Shown here: piece by piece, positions 55,284 to 64,000 of the stretch
Layout: each line of letters begins with the position of its first letter
Numbering within the stretch: position 1 is the first letter of the stretch
Source: SZUA-38 sp965212525
GTDB lineage: Bacteria > Pseudomonadota > Gammaproteobacteria > Xanthomonadales > SZUA-38
Assembly: GCA_965212525.1 (NCBI GenBank)
Contig: CBDBVC010000046.1
Span: forward strand, 1-64,000
Length of the DNA stretch: 64,000 nt
Direction: 5' to 3'
Translations under genes and position numbers: made by a program
Notes under the pieces: model-generated
The model's database searches: none
Told to the model about the DNA's origin: nothing
Seen by the model: only the letters and a program-made list of their open reading frames with translations

Positions 55284-55691
55284 ATGTTTGACCGAATCGC
55301 CATCATTCTTTCCGGAATCTGCCTGATTCACTGCCTGTTGCTGCCCGGTGTGATCACCTTGCTGCCGCTGGCCGCAACATCGTTTTTTGTATCCGAGGAT
55401 TTTCACCTCTGGATGCTCGCCGTTGTCGTACCGACATCCGCAGTTGCCCTGTGGCCCGCGTTCAGGCGTCACCAGGATGCACGTCCGATCACGATCGCCA
55501 CCATCGGTATCACGATTCTCGTGATTGCGACCCTGACACATGATGACAGCAATCAATTGATCGACCAGATTGTCACCAGCGTGGGAGCCATTGTGGTGGC
55601 AGTTGGTCATACCCTGAATTTCAGGCTGATGCGCAAATCAGTGGCCGGATCTGTCGACAGCGCGAGCTCCCGATCAACCGAGGGCGTCTGA
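55284..55691 (+). CDS. MerC-domain membrane protein
   Basis: 135 residues with four hydrophobic spans. C-L-I-H-C-L-L-L-P near residue 12-20 is the Cys pair of the first span typical of MerC, and L-L-P-L-A-A follows. MerC proteins carry mercury in resistance operons, but chromosomal stand-alone members are common and unlinked to mercury; no other mer gene is nearby. The QueD-like gene begins one base after its stop. Confidence 0.8.
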   Translation: MFDRIAIILSGICLIHCLLLPGVITLLPLAATSFFVSEDFHLWMLAVVVPTSAVALWPAFRRHQDARPITIATIGITILVIATLTHDDSNQLIDQIVTSVGAIVVAVGHTLNFRLMRKSVAGSVDSASSRSTEGV

Positions 55692-55692
55692 T

Positions 55693-56130
55693 ATGTACCG
55701 TTCATCCAAGAAGTTTACCGGCTTTCCCTGTGCCCACCGCAAGTGGCGTCATGAGGGACATTGTGCCTGGGTTCACGGTTACAGCCGTGAGTTCATTGTC
55801 TGGTTCCAGGCAAGCTCTCGCGATGAAAACGGATTCGTGATGGACTACGGTGCGCTGAAGCCGATTCAGAAATGGCTGGAACAGCAGTTCGATCATACGC
55901 TGCTGCTCGATGCTGACGATCCGATGCTGGATGAGTTTCGCACGCTTGAGGCAAAGGGTGGCTGCAAGCTCAATGTACTTGCCGATGTCAGCATGGAGGG
56001 CACTGCGCACCATGTGTATGACTACATCAATCAGTGGGCGCAGGAGACCACCGATGGGCGGGTTTCGGTTTTCTCGGTAGAATGCCGCGAGAACGAAAAG
56101 AACAGCGGTCTCTATCTGCCACAGAAATGA
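55693..56130 (+). CDS. 6-carboxytetrahydropterin synthase-like (QueD/PTPS family)
   Basis: 145 residues. Opens with F-P-C-A-H-R-K-W-R-H-E-G-H-C-A-W-V-H-G-Y-S. Compared with QueD, the first zinc His (C-A-H), the catalytic Cys four residues before the second His, and that His are present, but the third His of the H-G-H motif is Tyr. The later E-G-T-A-H-H and V-x-V-x-E-C-R-E motifs fit the family. Functions in the family include queuosine precursor synthesis and tetrahydropterin steps; this variant's activity cannot be stated. Confidence 0.78.
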   Translation: MYRSSKKFTGFPCAHRKWRHEGHCAWVHGYSREFIVWFQASSRDENGFVMDYGALKPIQKWLEQQFDHTLLLDADDPMLDEFRTLEAKGGCKLNVLADVSMEGTAHHVYDYINQWAQETTDGRVSVFSVECRENEKNSGLYLPQK

Positions 56131-56202
56131 CCTTGATTGGGTATTAGCGGATTCAGCCCACCGCTGTTGATCTGGCTGATCGGGTCACTGGCTCTGTTGG
56201 CG

Positions 56203-57201
56203 TCAGGTCCTGATCTCGATCGGTTTGCCCAGGCACTTGAGTGATTCTGATTTCCATATCACTGGCTCCCAGTACTCGTCGTGACTGCCCTGGTCCTTGA
56301 TCGAGTAGAGTAGCTTCGCGCCGACGTAATAGACCATGCCGTCTTCAACGGTGATGGTCAGATTCTTGTTGGGGCGCCGATTGCTGAACCGTGTGTGTTT
56401 GGTACGCAGTTCATAGTTGGGGATGTAATCCTTGAGCAAGACACGGTATTCCCCCGGCCGGATATAGACGACATCCCGGGATTTTGTGTCCCGGGTTTCG
56501 GTATTGAAGCCGACAATGGCGACCGGCCAGATATCATCCTGGTTGGGCGGTGGCTGGCGGGAATTGATGCTGCCGCAGCCTGTGGCAGTTGCAACCGTCC
56601 CACCTGATTCCTGTCCCTGTTCGGTCGTCGCCGACACGGCTGATCCATTCATTGTCGTGGGGTTGAACCTGAGGCGTATGGCCGGCAGTACCTGACGCTG
56701 GTTCCTGCCATGCAGCACCAGGGTCTGCTGTTGACGCAACACGGTCAGTTCGACGTCCTGATTGTTCTCAAGTGAAGAAAAAATGGTCGCAAATCGTTCA
56801 TAGGCCGTCGCCCGGCCATCATTGAGCTGACCCAGTTTCAGCAACCGTTTTCCATTGATTGCCTGTATTCGGTCTGCACTTTTCAGGCCCAGATCACTGG
56901 CCAGGGAATCGGGCGTGATGGCCACAATCGCCAGACCGTGCTGATCGGTTTCATCATCGAAGGTGACATCGAGTACAGCACCAAACTGCTGGATCTGTTC
57001 TTCATCCCGAGTCAGCTCAAAGGCCAGAGTATTGATGTCGACACCGTCAAATGCCGGGTCGTTTGCCAGCTCGATCAACATGTTTCGTGCGGCTTCATCA
57101 ACGGCACGATTCTGATCGGGGTTGAGTTGCGCCATCGCCTTGCCTGTCACCAGCAGGGTGGCAATCAGGATCAGGTGGCCGAGTGTTGAAACAGCCTTCA
57201 T
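56203..57201 (-). CDS. Periplasmic PDZ protein, third gene of the second ECF sigma module
   Basis: 332 residues; signal peptide ends G-K-A-M-A/Q. A PDZ-like domain spans about 70-170 (G-L-A-I-V-A-I-T-P-D-S-L-A-S-D-L-G-L-K-S-A-D-R-I, I-N-G). The C-terminal part (about 215-332) carries a beta domain with I-R-P-G-E-Y-R-V and Y-Y-V-G-A-K, resembling PEGA-type carbohydrate-binding or adapter domains. It starts at the last base of the anti-sigma stop. Same operon order as 36745-38967. Confidence 0.78.
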   Translation of the reverse strand: MKAVSTLGHLILIATLLVTGKAMAQLNPDQNRAVDEAARNMLIELANDPAFDGVDINTLAFELTRDEEQIQQFGAVLDVTFDDETDQHGLAIVAITPDSLASDLGLKSADRIQAINGKRLLKLGQLNDGRATAYERFATIFSSLENNQDVELTVLRQQQTLVLHGRNQRQVLPAIRLRFNPTTMNGSAVSATTEQGQESGGTVATATGCGSINSRQPPPNQDDIWPVAIVGFNTETRDTKSRDVVYIRPGEYRVLLKDYIPNYELRTKHTRFSNRRPNKNLTITVEDGMVYYVGAKLLYSIKDQGSHDEYWEPVIWKSESLKCLGKPIEIRT

Positions 57202-57725
57202 CAGATTTGTTCCACCCGACGCTGTGATGCATGGAACGTGGAGATCATGTCACTGATCAGTGCAGCGCGCTGCTGCCACAGTCGCGTCATCTGATCATCA
57301 TCAAGGCCCTGTTCGTAGGCCGAATTGAGCTGGGCATCCAGTCGAGTCAGGTGTGTCTGCTGACGCTTGAGCAATCGGTCATCATGATGTCTTGCGTTGC
57401 TGGCTGTCAGGACCTGCAACTGCTGTTCCAGAATTCTGGACTCGATCATCAGCGCCTGCAGACTGTTGCTGTCAGCGGACAGGCTGCCCTGACCTGATCG
57501 CTGTCCGACCATGAAGCCGGTGATCAGTGTAATCACCATCAGAGCGGCCACACCGGCCAGTTGCAGATAGCGCCGATAGCGTCTGTTACGCGATTGCTCG
57601 ATATCGAGTCGGGCTGCCATGATTCTGTTCCAGCCGTCATCCGGTGGTGCAACCACAGGCAGGCTGGACAACAGCTGCTGTACTGAGCCCTCCGGTTGCA
57701 ATGTGTCTTGTCGATCATCTGTCAT
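57201..57725 (-). CDS. Putative membrane-anchored anti-sigma factor of the second module
   Basis: 174 residues with a cytoplasmic part (about 1-50, including P-P-D-D-G-W-N-R-I-M-A-A-R-L), one membrane span (about 55-72: A-G-V-A-A-L-M-V-I-T-L-I-T-G-F) and a long helical periplasmic tail (Gln/Leu/Arg-rich). The layout equals that of 37812-38345, and no zinc motif is visible. It overlaps the sigma gene by 11 bases and the PDZ gene by one base. Confidence 0.72.
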   Translation of the reverse strand: MTDDRQDTLQPEGSVQQLLSSLPVVAPPDDGWNRIMAARLDIEQSRNRRYRRYLQLAGVAALMVITLITGFMVGQRSGQGSLSADSNSLQALMIESRILEQQLQVLTASNARHHDDRLLKRQQTHLTRLDAQLNSAYEQGLDDDQMTRLWQQRAALISDMISTFHASQRRVEQI

Positions 57726-58401
57726 GGGAATTGATAAACTCCTGAAGCTGCTTCCTCGCCCGGAACAGTATTGATTTGGAAAAACTTTCGGTCTGTTTGA
57801 AGTGGTCCGCGATTTCCGTGTGGGTCATGCCTTCGATATCATGCAGGATCAGCACAGTCCTGGATTTGGCGCTCAGTCTGGAGAGCAGCCTCAAAGCATC
57901 GTGTTGCTGCTCCTGTGTCCTGCTGCTGTCCTGCTGCTCGGCAACACGTTCGCGGCCGTAACTGTCCACCAGTTCAAGATGATTCTCGTGCCTGGATTCC
58001 TTCTTGATCGAATTGATCGTGGTATTGACGAGTATCTGCCTTACCCAGGCCCAGACCGGAACCTTGCCCCGGTACGAGTCGAACTTGTCGATCACCTTGA
58101 TGAAACTGTCATGCAGGATATCCTCCGCCATCTGTGCATTGCAGCTCATTCTGAGCACCAGGTTGTATGCCGGTGTCTTCAATGTGTCATAGATGGCGGC
58201 AAACGCTTCCGACTCACCCTGACGGGCTCGTCTTGTGGTGATCTCGTCGATGTAGGTTGGCAGTTGTCTTACGGACTCAGCTGCTGCTTGCTTGTCTGGC
58301 GTTCCGGTTCTGGATCGGTCATCTTTAGTCAAGCCTGCAGTATCCCCTGTTGCCGTTTTGATCTGGAAAACCGGCACGTTCCCGTTCACTGTGATATCCA
58401 T
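57715..58401 (-). CDS. ECF-family RNA polymerase sigma factor, second paralogue
   Basis: 228 residues from ATG 58401 (a TTG at 58437 is less likely). A long unconserved N-terminus (about 60 residues) precedes region 2 (N-L-V-L-R-M-S-C-N-A-Q-M-A-E-D-I-L-H-D-S-F-I-K-V) and region 4 (H-D-I-E-G-M-T-H-T-E-I-A-D-H-F, then S-F-S-K-S-I-L-F-R-A-R-K). The region 4 phrase resembles the first ECF paralogue at 38347-38967. First gene of the second sigma module. Confidence 0.9.
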   Translation of the reverse strand: MDITVNGNVPVFQIKTATGDTAGLTKDDRSRTGTPDKQAAAESVRQLPTYIDEITTRRARQGESEAFAAIYDTLKTPAYNLVLRMSCNAQMAEDILHDSFIKVIDKFDSYRGKVPVWAWVRQILVNTTINSIKKESRHENHLELVDSYGRERVAEQQDSSRTQEQQHDALRLLSRLSAKSRTVLILHDIEGMTHTEIADHFKQTESFSKSILFRARKQLQEFINSHDR

Positions 58402-58493
58402 GTACGGATAGACAACTGGCGACAGAATTCGTCGCAATCCGGTACAAGATTATCAGGAATGATTACCGTTGGCATGCGGTGCGGCCATGGGTA

Positions 58494-59735
58494 TCAGAAC
58501 AGGCATTCTCCGTTCTTGTAAAGATGCCTGCATTTGCGGCCACCGATCCAGTAGGCCAGTTCCGAGGGTTCTTCGATGTTCCACAGTGCAATATCTGCCA
58601 CCTTGCCTGGCTCCAGTGTTCCACAGCGGTGCTCAATGCCCAGTGCATGCGCTGCATTGACGGTGACGCCCCTGAGCGCTTCTTCAGGCGTCAGTCCGAG
58701 TGTGATGCAGCTCAGGTTCAGCGTGGTCAGTATGGAAGAAAGGGGTGACGACCCGGGGTTGCAGTCGGTTGCCACGGCGATGCGAACGCCGTGCTCGCGA
58801 AGCTTGTCGATCGGTGGCTTGTGGGTTTCCCTGAGCATGTAGAAGGCACCCGGCAGCAGGACGGCGACTGTGCCTGCATCAGCCATGGCCCTGACGCCAT
58901 CGTCAGTGGTGTATTCCAGGTGGTCCGCCGACAGTGCTCCGTATTCAGCCGCAAGCGCAGCACCACCGGTATCGGAAAACTGATCTGCATGCAATCGAAC
59001 ATCCAGCCCGTGTGCCTTGGCTGCATCGAATACCCGCCTGACCTGGGCCTGACTGAAGGCCAGCGTTTCACAGTAGGCATCAACAAACTCAGCCAGCTTC
59101 TGTTCAGCTGCCTGTGGAATCATCTGCTGGCACACCAGATCGACATAAGCATCGGGATTGTCAGTGAACTCCTCGGGTACGGCATGAGCGCCTAGCAGTG
59201 TCGGATAGATGTCGATCGGGTGTCTGTCCTGCAATCGCTTGCAGGCCGACAGGATTCTCAACTCGTTTTCCAGATCCAGCCCGTAACCCGACTTGATCTC
59301 GATTGATGTCACGCCTTCTGCCAGCAGGTGTTGCAGTCGTGAGCTGGTCTCACTCAGCAGCATGTTGTCGCTTGCGTTGCGTGTTGCACGAACAGTGCTC
59401 AGAATACCACCGCCGTCCTCGGCGATTTCCTGATACGACTTGCCGTTCAGTCTGAATTCGAATTCCCATGCTCGTGAACCTGCAAAAATGAGATGGGTAT
59501 GGCAATCGATCAGGCCGGGTGTCAGCCACAGGCCGTTGGCATTGAACAGTGAATTGGCGCAGTTTTCAGGCGCATCGGGCAGATCGGACAGTTTGCCGAT
59601 CCAGGCGATGGAAGAAGAATTGATGGCCAGTGCAGCATCACGGATCTGTCCGTAGACGTGTCCATTGTCAGCCATCGTCGCCAGGTTGGCATTGACAATC
59701 AATTTGTCCCATTTGCGGGGTCGTTCAGAATTCAT
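58494..59735 (-). CDS. hutI: Imidazolonepropionase
   Basis: 413 residues from ATG 59735 (longer frames upstream lack support). Metal-binding D-C-H-T-H-L-I-F-A-G, I-E-I-K-S-G-Y-G-L, L-G-A-H-A-V-P, R-L-H-A-D-Q-F-S-D and A-T-D-C-N-P-G-S are intact amidohydrolase motifs specific to HutI. It opens the imidazolone ring to formiminoglutamate in histidine degradation. It is divergent from hutF with 276 bases between starts; no hutC regulator is seen in the window. Confidence 0.94.
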   Translation of the reverse strand: MNSERPRKWDKLIVNANLATMADNGHVYGQIRDAALAINSSSIAWIGKLSDLPDAPENCANSLFNANGLWLTPGLIDCHTHLIFAGSRAWEFEFRLNGKSYQEIAEDGGGILSTVRATRNASDNMLLSETSSRLQHLLAEGVTSIEIKSGYGLDLENELRILSACKRLQDRHPIDIYPTLLGAHAVPEEFTDNPDAYVDLVCQQMIPQAAEQKLAEFVDAYCETLAFSQAQVRRVFDAAKAHGLDVRLHADQFSDTGGAALAAEYGALSADHLEYTTDDGVRAMADAGTVAVLLPGAFYMLRETHKPPIDKLREHGVRIAVATDCNPGSSPLSSILTTLNLSCITLGLTPEEALRGVTVNAAHALGIEHRCGTLEPGKVADIALWNIEEPSELAYWIGGRKCRHLYKNGECLF

Positions 59736-60011
59736 AGACAAACCAACCTTTGTGCCATGCCATGTCATTGCCCTTGATGGGAAAAACCTGACAGCGCGAA
59801 ATCCACCAAACGTACACATCGCGATACTATCCGAATCGTCTTCCGAAGGCTACGGGTGAAGTCACATGATGGGAATTATCTGACATGAATCGATACCGCG
59901 TGCGTACATCATCGAATTCACAATGCACAACATCAGCCCGGTCTCGTGGCATCTGGTCAGGCGTGTCATAATCCTGCTTCCTCAAGCAATGGATACGATC
60001 AGGCAGAAGGC

Positions 60012-61430
60012 ATGAACGCACCTCATCAGCACTACTATATTGAACGACTGTTCGACGGCGAGACCTGGAAGCATTGCTGCTATGTCACCGTCAATGATGA
60101 GGGCATGATCAGTGATATCCGATTTCGGGATGAGGTTAACTCCGACGTCGAATCGACAGGTTTTCTGGGTGATGACGAAGATGTTGTCGATCTGGGAACA
60201 GTGGTGCCCGGCATGCCCAATCTGCATTCACATGCGTTTCAGCGTGCGATGATCGGGCTGGCAGAGGCAAGAACGGCTGAGCAGGACAGTTTCTGGACCT
60301 GGCGTGAGCAGATGTATCGCATCGCTCTGCAACTGTCACCTGAACAACTTGAAGTGATCGCGACACAGCTGTACCTGGAAATGTTGCAGGGTGGATATAC
60401 ATCGGTCTGTGAATTTCACTATCTGCATCATGATCCGGACGGGAAAGCCTATGCCGACTGCACTGAAATGGCTCAGGCGCTGATTCGTGCAGCCAGGACC
60501 GTCGGAATCGATATCATGCTGTTGCCGGTTCTGTATCGATACGGCGGCTTTGGCCAGCAGCCACCGGAAGACCACCAGCGTCGATTCATCATGACTGTTG
60601 AGGACTATCTTCAATACCATGAGAAGCTGAATGCAGTGATTGCTCAGCTTGATGCTGCAGCGGGTTCGGTCAGACACGGTATTGCCTTTCATTCGCTGCG
60701 CGCAGTCACATGCGATGACATGCATCAGGTGATCGACTCGCTTCCGGATCAGATGCCGATTCATATCCACATTGCTGAACAGTTGCAGGAGGTCGAAGAC
60801 TGCCAGACATTCTCGGGATTGCGCCCGGTGAATTATCTCGCTACCGAGATGGCATTGAACCCGCGCTGGTGTCTGGTTCACGCCACACACCTTGATCAAC
60901 GGGAGATCGGGCTGATCGCTGACTCCGGTGCCACTGTGGCGATGTGTCCGACAACCGAAGCCAATCTGGGTGACGGCATCATGCCTCTGATGCAGTATCA
61001 GGCAGCAGGTGGCAATTATGGCATCGGTTCTGACAGCCAGGTGTGCCGATCCTCGATCGAGGAGTTGCGCTGGCTGGAATACGTGCAGCGGCTTGTCATG
61101 AGGCAGCGAACCGTACTGACAGATCAGTCTGAACCTCATAATGGACTGTCAGTCTGGGCTCGAGCCAGCCTCGACAAGCAATCAGTGACCGGTCGCAGGG
61201 AAGGGCTGCTGAAACCGGGCTACCGTGCCAACTGGGTCGAACTGGACCGGGGCCATGCCTCACTGGTTCATGCCATGGACGAGACCGTGATGGACTGTCT
61301 TGTATTTGCCGCTGACCACAGCGCCATACGTTCGGTCACCACCGGTGGAATCTGCAGGGTTCTGAATGAGTCAGGATTGTCTGCAGGATCACAGCAGACA
61401 GAGCTTGAAAAGGTGTTGGCCGGGTTGTAA
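60012..61430 (+). CDS. hutF: Formimidoylglutamate deiminase
   Basis: 472 residues. H-S-H-A-F-Q-R-A-M is the metal site, with E-F-H-Y-L-H-H, H-I-H-I-A-E-Q and G-S-D-S-Q in order, matching HutF amidohydrolases. It removes ammonia from formiminoglutamate to give formylglutamate, so this organism uses the deiminase branch (HutF-HutG) rather than the direct formimidase. The start ATG 60012 gives the usual N-terminus, although its ribosome binding site is poorly placed. Upstream of hutU with an 84-base gap. Confidence 0.93.
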   Translation: MNAPHQHYYIERLFDGETWKHCCYVTVNDEGMISDIRFRDEVNSDVESTGFLGDDEDVVDLGTVVPGMPNLHSHAFQRAMIGLAEARTAEQDSFWTWREQMYRIALQLSPEQLEVIATQLYLEMLQGGYTSVCEFHYLHHDPDGKAYADCTEMAQALIRAARTVGIDIMLLPVLYRYGGFGQQPPEDHQRRFIMTVEDYLQYHEKLNAVIAQLDAAAGSVRHGIAFHSLRAVTCDDMHQVIDSLPDQMPIHIHIAEQLQEVEDCQTFSGLRPVNYLATEMALNPRWCLVHATHLDQREIGLIADSGATVAMCPTTEANLGDGIMPLMQYQAAGGNYGIGSDSQVCRSSIEELRWLEYVQRLVMRQRTVLTDQSEPHNGLSVWARASLDKQSVTGRREGLLKPGYRANWVELDRGHASLVHAMDETVMDCLVFAADHSAIRSVTTGGICRVLNESGLSAGSQQTELEKVLAGL

Positions 61431-61514
61431 ATTGCTGAGCTACTTCTGGCGCGTGGTGACACGAACCAGTGCTTTTCACGGGACACCGTACAGCAGCCGA
61501 CACGAGGAAACCTG

Positions 61515-63191
61515 ATGAACGACATGAGCGCACAGGATCGCGTTATCCGTGCACCGAGGGGAAATGAAATAACCGCCAGATCATGGCTGACCGAAGCACC
61601 GCTTCGCATGCTGATGAACAACCTTGATCCCGAGGTTGCCGAGGCGCCAGAAAACCTGGTGGTCTACGGCGGCATAGGCAAGGCAGCGCGCAACTGGGAA
61701 TGTTATGACAAGATTGTCGAGGTATTGCGCCGTCTTGAAAATGACCAGACACTGCTGATCCAGTCGGGAAAGCCTGTTGGTGTGTTTCCCACCCACGAGG
61801 ATGCACCGCGTGTCCTGATTGCCAACTCCAATCTGGTACCACACTGGGCCAACTGGGATCACTTCAATGAGCTCGACAGAAAGGGTCTGATGATGTACGG
61901 CCAGATGACGGCTGGGTCCTGGATCTACATCGGTAGTCAGGGCATCGTCCAGGGGACCTATGAAACCTTTGCCGAAATGGGACGGCAGCACTTTGACGGC
62001 GATCTAACCGGTCGCTGGATCCTGACTGGAGGCCTCGGAGGCATGGGCGGCGCTCAGCCGCTGGCGGCCACCATGGCCGGGGCGTCGATGCTTGCCGTGG
62101 AGTGCCAGCAATCGCGTATCGACAAGCGATTGCAGACTGGCTATCTGGATATGCAGGCAGACGATCTGGATCATGCGCTGGAGCTGATCGAGTCATTGAC
62201 GCGTTCCGGAGCGGCAAAATCCGTCGGTCTGCTGGGCAATGCGGCTGAAATCCTGCCCGAACTTGTCAGGCGGGGCGTCAGGCCAGATGCCGTGACAGAC
62301 CAGACTTCGGCCCATGATCCGGTGAATGGTTACTGTCCGATCGGCATGTCAGTCGAGGAGTGGATTGCCATGCAGTCCGATGATCCGCAGGAGTTGACCC
62401 GGCGAGCTGCCGATTCCATGCGTGTTCATGTTGAAGCCATGCTGGCATTCAGTCAGCAGGGAATTCCGACGTTCGACTATGGCAACAACATTCGCCAGGT
62501 TGCCTTCGATAACGGTTGCAGTAACGCCTTCGATTTCCCGGGTTTTGTCCCGGCCTATGTCCGGCCCCTGTTCTGCAGAGGCGTCGGTCCGTTCCGATGG
62601 GCTGCGTTATCCGGCGACCCTGAGGATATCTACAGGACCGATGCAAAGGTGAGGGAACTGATTCCTGATGACCCGCACCTGCACCGCTGGCTGGATATGG
62701 CACGTGATCGCATCCAGTTCCAGGGATTGCCCTCGCGTATCTGCTGGGTTGGGCTTGGTCAGCGTCATCGACTCGGACTCGCATTCAATGAAATGGTCGC
62801 CTCGGGTGAACTCAGCGCACCGGTGGTTATCGGTCGTGATCACCTTGATTCCGGCTCCGTGGCGTCCCCGAATCGTGAAACCGAGGGTATGCTGGATGGT
62901 TCCGATGCCGTCTCGGACTGGCCCATTCTCAATGCCATGCTCAATGTGGCCGGTGGCGCAACCTGGGTCTCGCTGCATCATGGTGGCGGTGTCGGCATGG
63001 GCTTTTCACAGCATTCGGGCGTTGTCATCTGCTGTGATGGCAGTGAGGCGGCAGCCAGCAGGATTTCACGAGTGCTCTACAATGATCCGGGCACCGGGGT
63101 CATGCGTCATGCCGATGCAGGTTATGACATCGCCAGGCAGTGCGCAGCAGAGCAGGGCCTTGATCTGCCAATGATGGATTCCGGAGACTGA
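61515..63191 (+). CDS. hutU: Urocanate hydratase
   Basis: 558 residues, with GAGGAAA seven bases before the start. The NAD-binding Y-G-G-I-G-K-A-A-R, G-G-L-G-G-M-G-G-A-Q-P and the family signature region F-D-Y-G-N-N-I-R with L-F-C-R-G-V-G-P-F-R-W are intact. It converts urocanate to imidazolonepropionate. hutH starts four bases after its stop. Confidence 0.96.
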   Translation: MNDMSAQDRVIRAPRGNEITARSWLTEAPLRMLMNNLDPEVAEAPENLVVYGGIGKAARNWECYDKIVEVLRRLENDQTLLIQSGKPVGVFPTHEDAPRVLIANSNLVPHWANWDHFNELDRKGLMMYGQMTAGSWIYIGSQGIVQGTYETFAEMGRQHFDGDLTGRWILTGGLGGMGGAQPLAATMAGASMLAVECQQSRIDKRLQTGYLDMQADDLDHALELIESLTRSGAAKSVGLLGNAAEILPELVRRGVRPDAVTDQTSAHDPVNGYCPIGMSVEEWIAMQSDDPQELTRRAADSMRVHVEAMLAFSQQGIPTFDYGNNIRQVAFDNGCSNAFDFPGFVPAYVRPLFCRGVGPFRWAALSGDPEDIYRTDAKVRELIPDDPHLHRWLDMARDRIQFQGLPSRICWVGLGQRHRLGLAFNEMVASGELSAPVVIGRDHLDSGSVASPNRETEGMLDGSDAVSDWPILNAMLNVAGGATWVSLHHGGGVGMGFSQHSGVVICCDGSEAAASRISRVLYNDPGTGVMRHADAGYDIARQCAAEQGLDLPMMDSGD

Positions 63192-63195
63192 TACG

Positions 63196-64000
63196 GTGCT
63201 GACACCTTTCGATTTTGGCGAACTGAGTCTGAATCAGCTGAGGATGTGCTGGAGTGACGATGTGATCCCCGATGTGACTGATGCACACTACTCTGCTGTT
63301 GATCGGGGCCACCAGACCGTGCTTGATGTGATCGCTCGTGATCAGACGGTGTATGGCATCAATACCGGTTTCGGACTGCTGGCACAGACACGGATTTCTG
63401 ATCAGGAGTTGCAGACTCTGCAGCGAAACCTTGTTCTGTCCCATTGCACCGGTGTTGGTGATCCTCTCGATCCGCAAACCGTCAGGCTGATCATCGTGCT
63501 CAAGATCAACAGCCTGCTGCAGGGCCATTCCGGCATCACACGCGGGACGGTGGATGCACTGCTGAATCTGCTGCGTCATGATGCCATGCCAAGAATACCG
63601 GCTCGAGGTTCGGTTGGCGCTTCTGGTGACCTGGCACCACTGGCTCATCTGGCTGCAGCATTGCTGGGTGTTGGCGAGATTCATCACGATGGCAGCTATC
63701 GCCCGGCCCGTGACGTGCTGGATTCGGTCGGACAGGCGCCAATTGAACTGCATGCCAAGGAGGGTCTGGCACTGCTGAACGGAACCCAGGTTTCGACGGG
63801 CATGGCGATGGCCGCCTTTTTCAGGGCAGAGCAGGTTCTGGCTTCCTCGATTGTCGCCGGTGCCATCTCACTGGATGCGCTGAAGGGTTCCGATACCCCA
63901 TTTGATGAACGCATTCACCAGTTGCGTCGACAGCCGGGGCAAATCGTGGTGGCTCGCAAGTTACGGCAACTGCAGCAGGGCAGTGATATACGCAATTCCC
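63196..64000 (+). CDS. hutH: Histidine ammonia-lyase (partial at window end)
   Basis: 268 codons are present from a GTG preceded by GGAG nine bases upstream. Y-G-I-N-T-G-F-G-L-L, L-S-H-C-T-G-V-G and the cofactor-forming triad region S-V-G-A-S-G-D-L-A-P-L-A-H (Ala-Ser-Gly, which cyclises to MIO) are intact. It deaminates histidine to urocanate, the first step of the pathway. The C-terminus lies beyond the window. Confidence 0.95.
   Translation, partial: MLTPFDFGELSLNQLRMCWSDDVIPDVTDAHYSAVDRGHQTVLDVIARDQTVYGINTGFGLLAQTRISDQELQTLQRNLVLSHCTGVGDPLDPQTVRLIIVLKINSLLQGHSGITRGTVDALLNLLRHDAMPRIPARGSVGASGDLAPLAHLAAALLGVGEIHHDGSYRPARDVLDSVGQAPIELHAKEGLALLNGTQVSTGMAMAAFFRAEQVLASSIVAGAISLDALKGSDTPFDERIHQLRRQPGQIVVARKLRQLQQGSDIRNS

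Noticed and set aside
55176..55292. 38-codon frame between gltX and the MerC gene
   Set aside because: No clear ribosome binding site, no domain resemblance and overlap with the MerC start; coding nature cannot be supported.
55284..55691. Mercury resistance operon
   Set aside because: Only a MerC-like membrane protein is present; no merA, merT, merP or merR.
59736..60011. Possible HutC operator in the hutI-hutF gap
   Set aside because: Only scattered CGTACA-like hexamers are visible, without a convincing symmetric site; not enough to call.
1..64000. Mobile elements, CRISPR arrays, tRNA or rRNA genes
   Set aside because: No transposase, integrase, regularly spaced repeat, tRNA cloverleaf or rRNA sequence could be found by reading both strands.

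Overview
The window is about 64 kb of chromosome from a Gram-negative bacterium, most probably a free-living (perhaps marine) gammaproteobacterium. This is inferred from gene content: roxA downstream of purB, a tesA-ybbA-ybbP operon, sbcB, an Mip/FkpA-type prolyl isomerase, lipoproteins with clear lipoboxes, an sat-cysC fusion and a full hut pathway through formiminoglutamate deiminase. Two secreted proteins end in an F-x-D-G-F-E motif of a kind I associate with Xanthomonadales- and Chromatiales-like bacteria. No tRNA, rRNA, insertion sequence, prophage or CRISPR array is visible, and genes are densely packed with no gene-free stretch above 300 bases.

Layout. 0-11 kb: the N-terminus of an unknown membrane protein, a diheme cytochrome, a secreted ExeM-like nuclease, a tesA-ybbA-ybbP export/lipase operon, a haloalkane dehalogenase-like hydrolase with an ABA4-like membrane protein, a glyoxalase-family protein and a BtuF-like metal-complex receptor. 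11-22 kb: a small DUF6265 protein, a large secreted subtilase, a GNAT-DUF7931 protein, roxA, purB, divergent fumC, a secreted protein with a duplicated C-terminal domain, and a DUF4286 protein. 22-27.7 kb: a YtrA-type GntR/ABC operon with a palindromic operator, sat-cysC and an FKBP isomerase.

27.7-32.5 kb holds the most interesting locus: a complete lasso-peptide biosynthetic cluster on the minus strand. In transcription order it is nucleotidyltransferase, lasso cyclase (asparagine-synthase-like), a 56-residue precursor at 29287-29457, an HPr-kinase-like tailoring kinase, the B2 protease and the B1 leader-binding RRE protein. The precursor has the canonical leader motif Y-x-x-P-x-I-x-x-x-G, Thr at -2 and a predicted 17-residue core GPTVGIGESGNANNFRP with a Gly1-Glu8 ring. 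The kinase and nucleotidyltransferase pairing recalls the paeninodin-type cluster, but this core lacks a C-terminal Ser.

32.5-58.5 kb: a secreted lamin-tail-domain protein, ugd-uxs for UDP-xylose, two paralogous ECF sigma/anti-sigma/PDZ operons (36.7-39.0 and 56.2-58.4 kb), TerB, a HerA-like ATPase, DUF937, an M48 protease, an MltD-like transglycosylase, a PilZ-DUF1631-GGDEF-EAL protein, exonuclease I, a slipin/NfeD pair, gltX, MerC-like and QueD-like proteins. 58.5-64 kb: hutI facing away from hutF-hutU-hutH.

A caution for the reader: six genes between 30.8 and 52.9 kb (lasso cyclase, lamin-tail protein, ugd, HerA-like ATPase, DUF937, slipin) are each broken by single-base indels, several clearly at short homopolymer runs. 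Because conserved housekeeping-type genes are affected and restoring one base rebuilds the expected protein, sequencing or assembly error is the likeliest explanation, and I annotate these as single genes with frameshifts.
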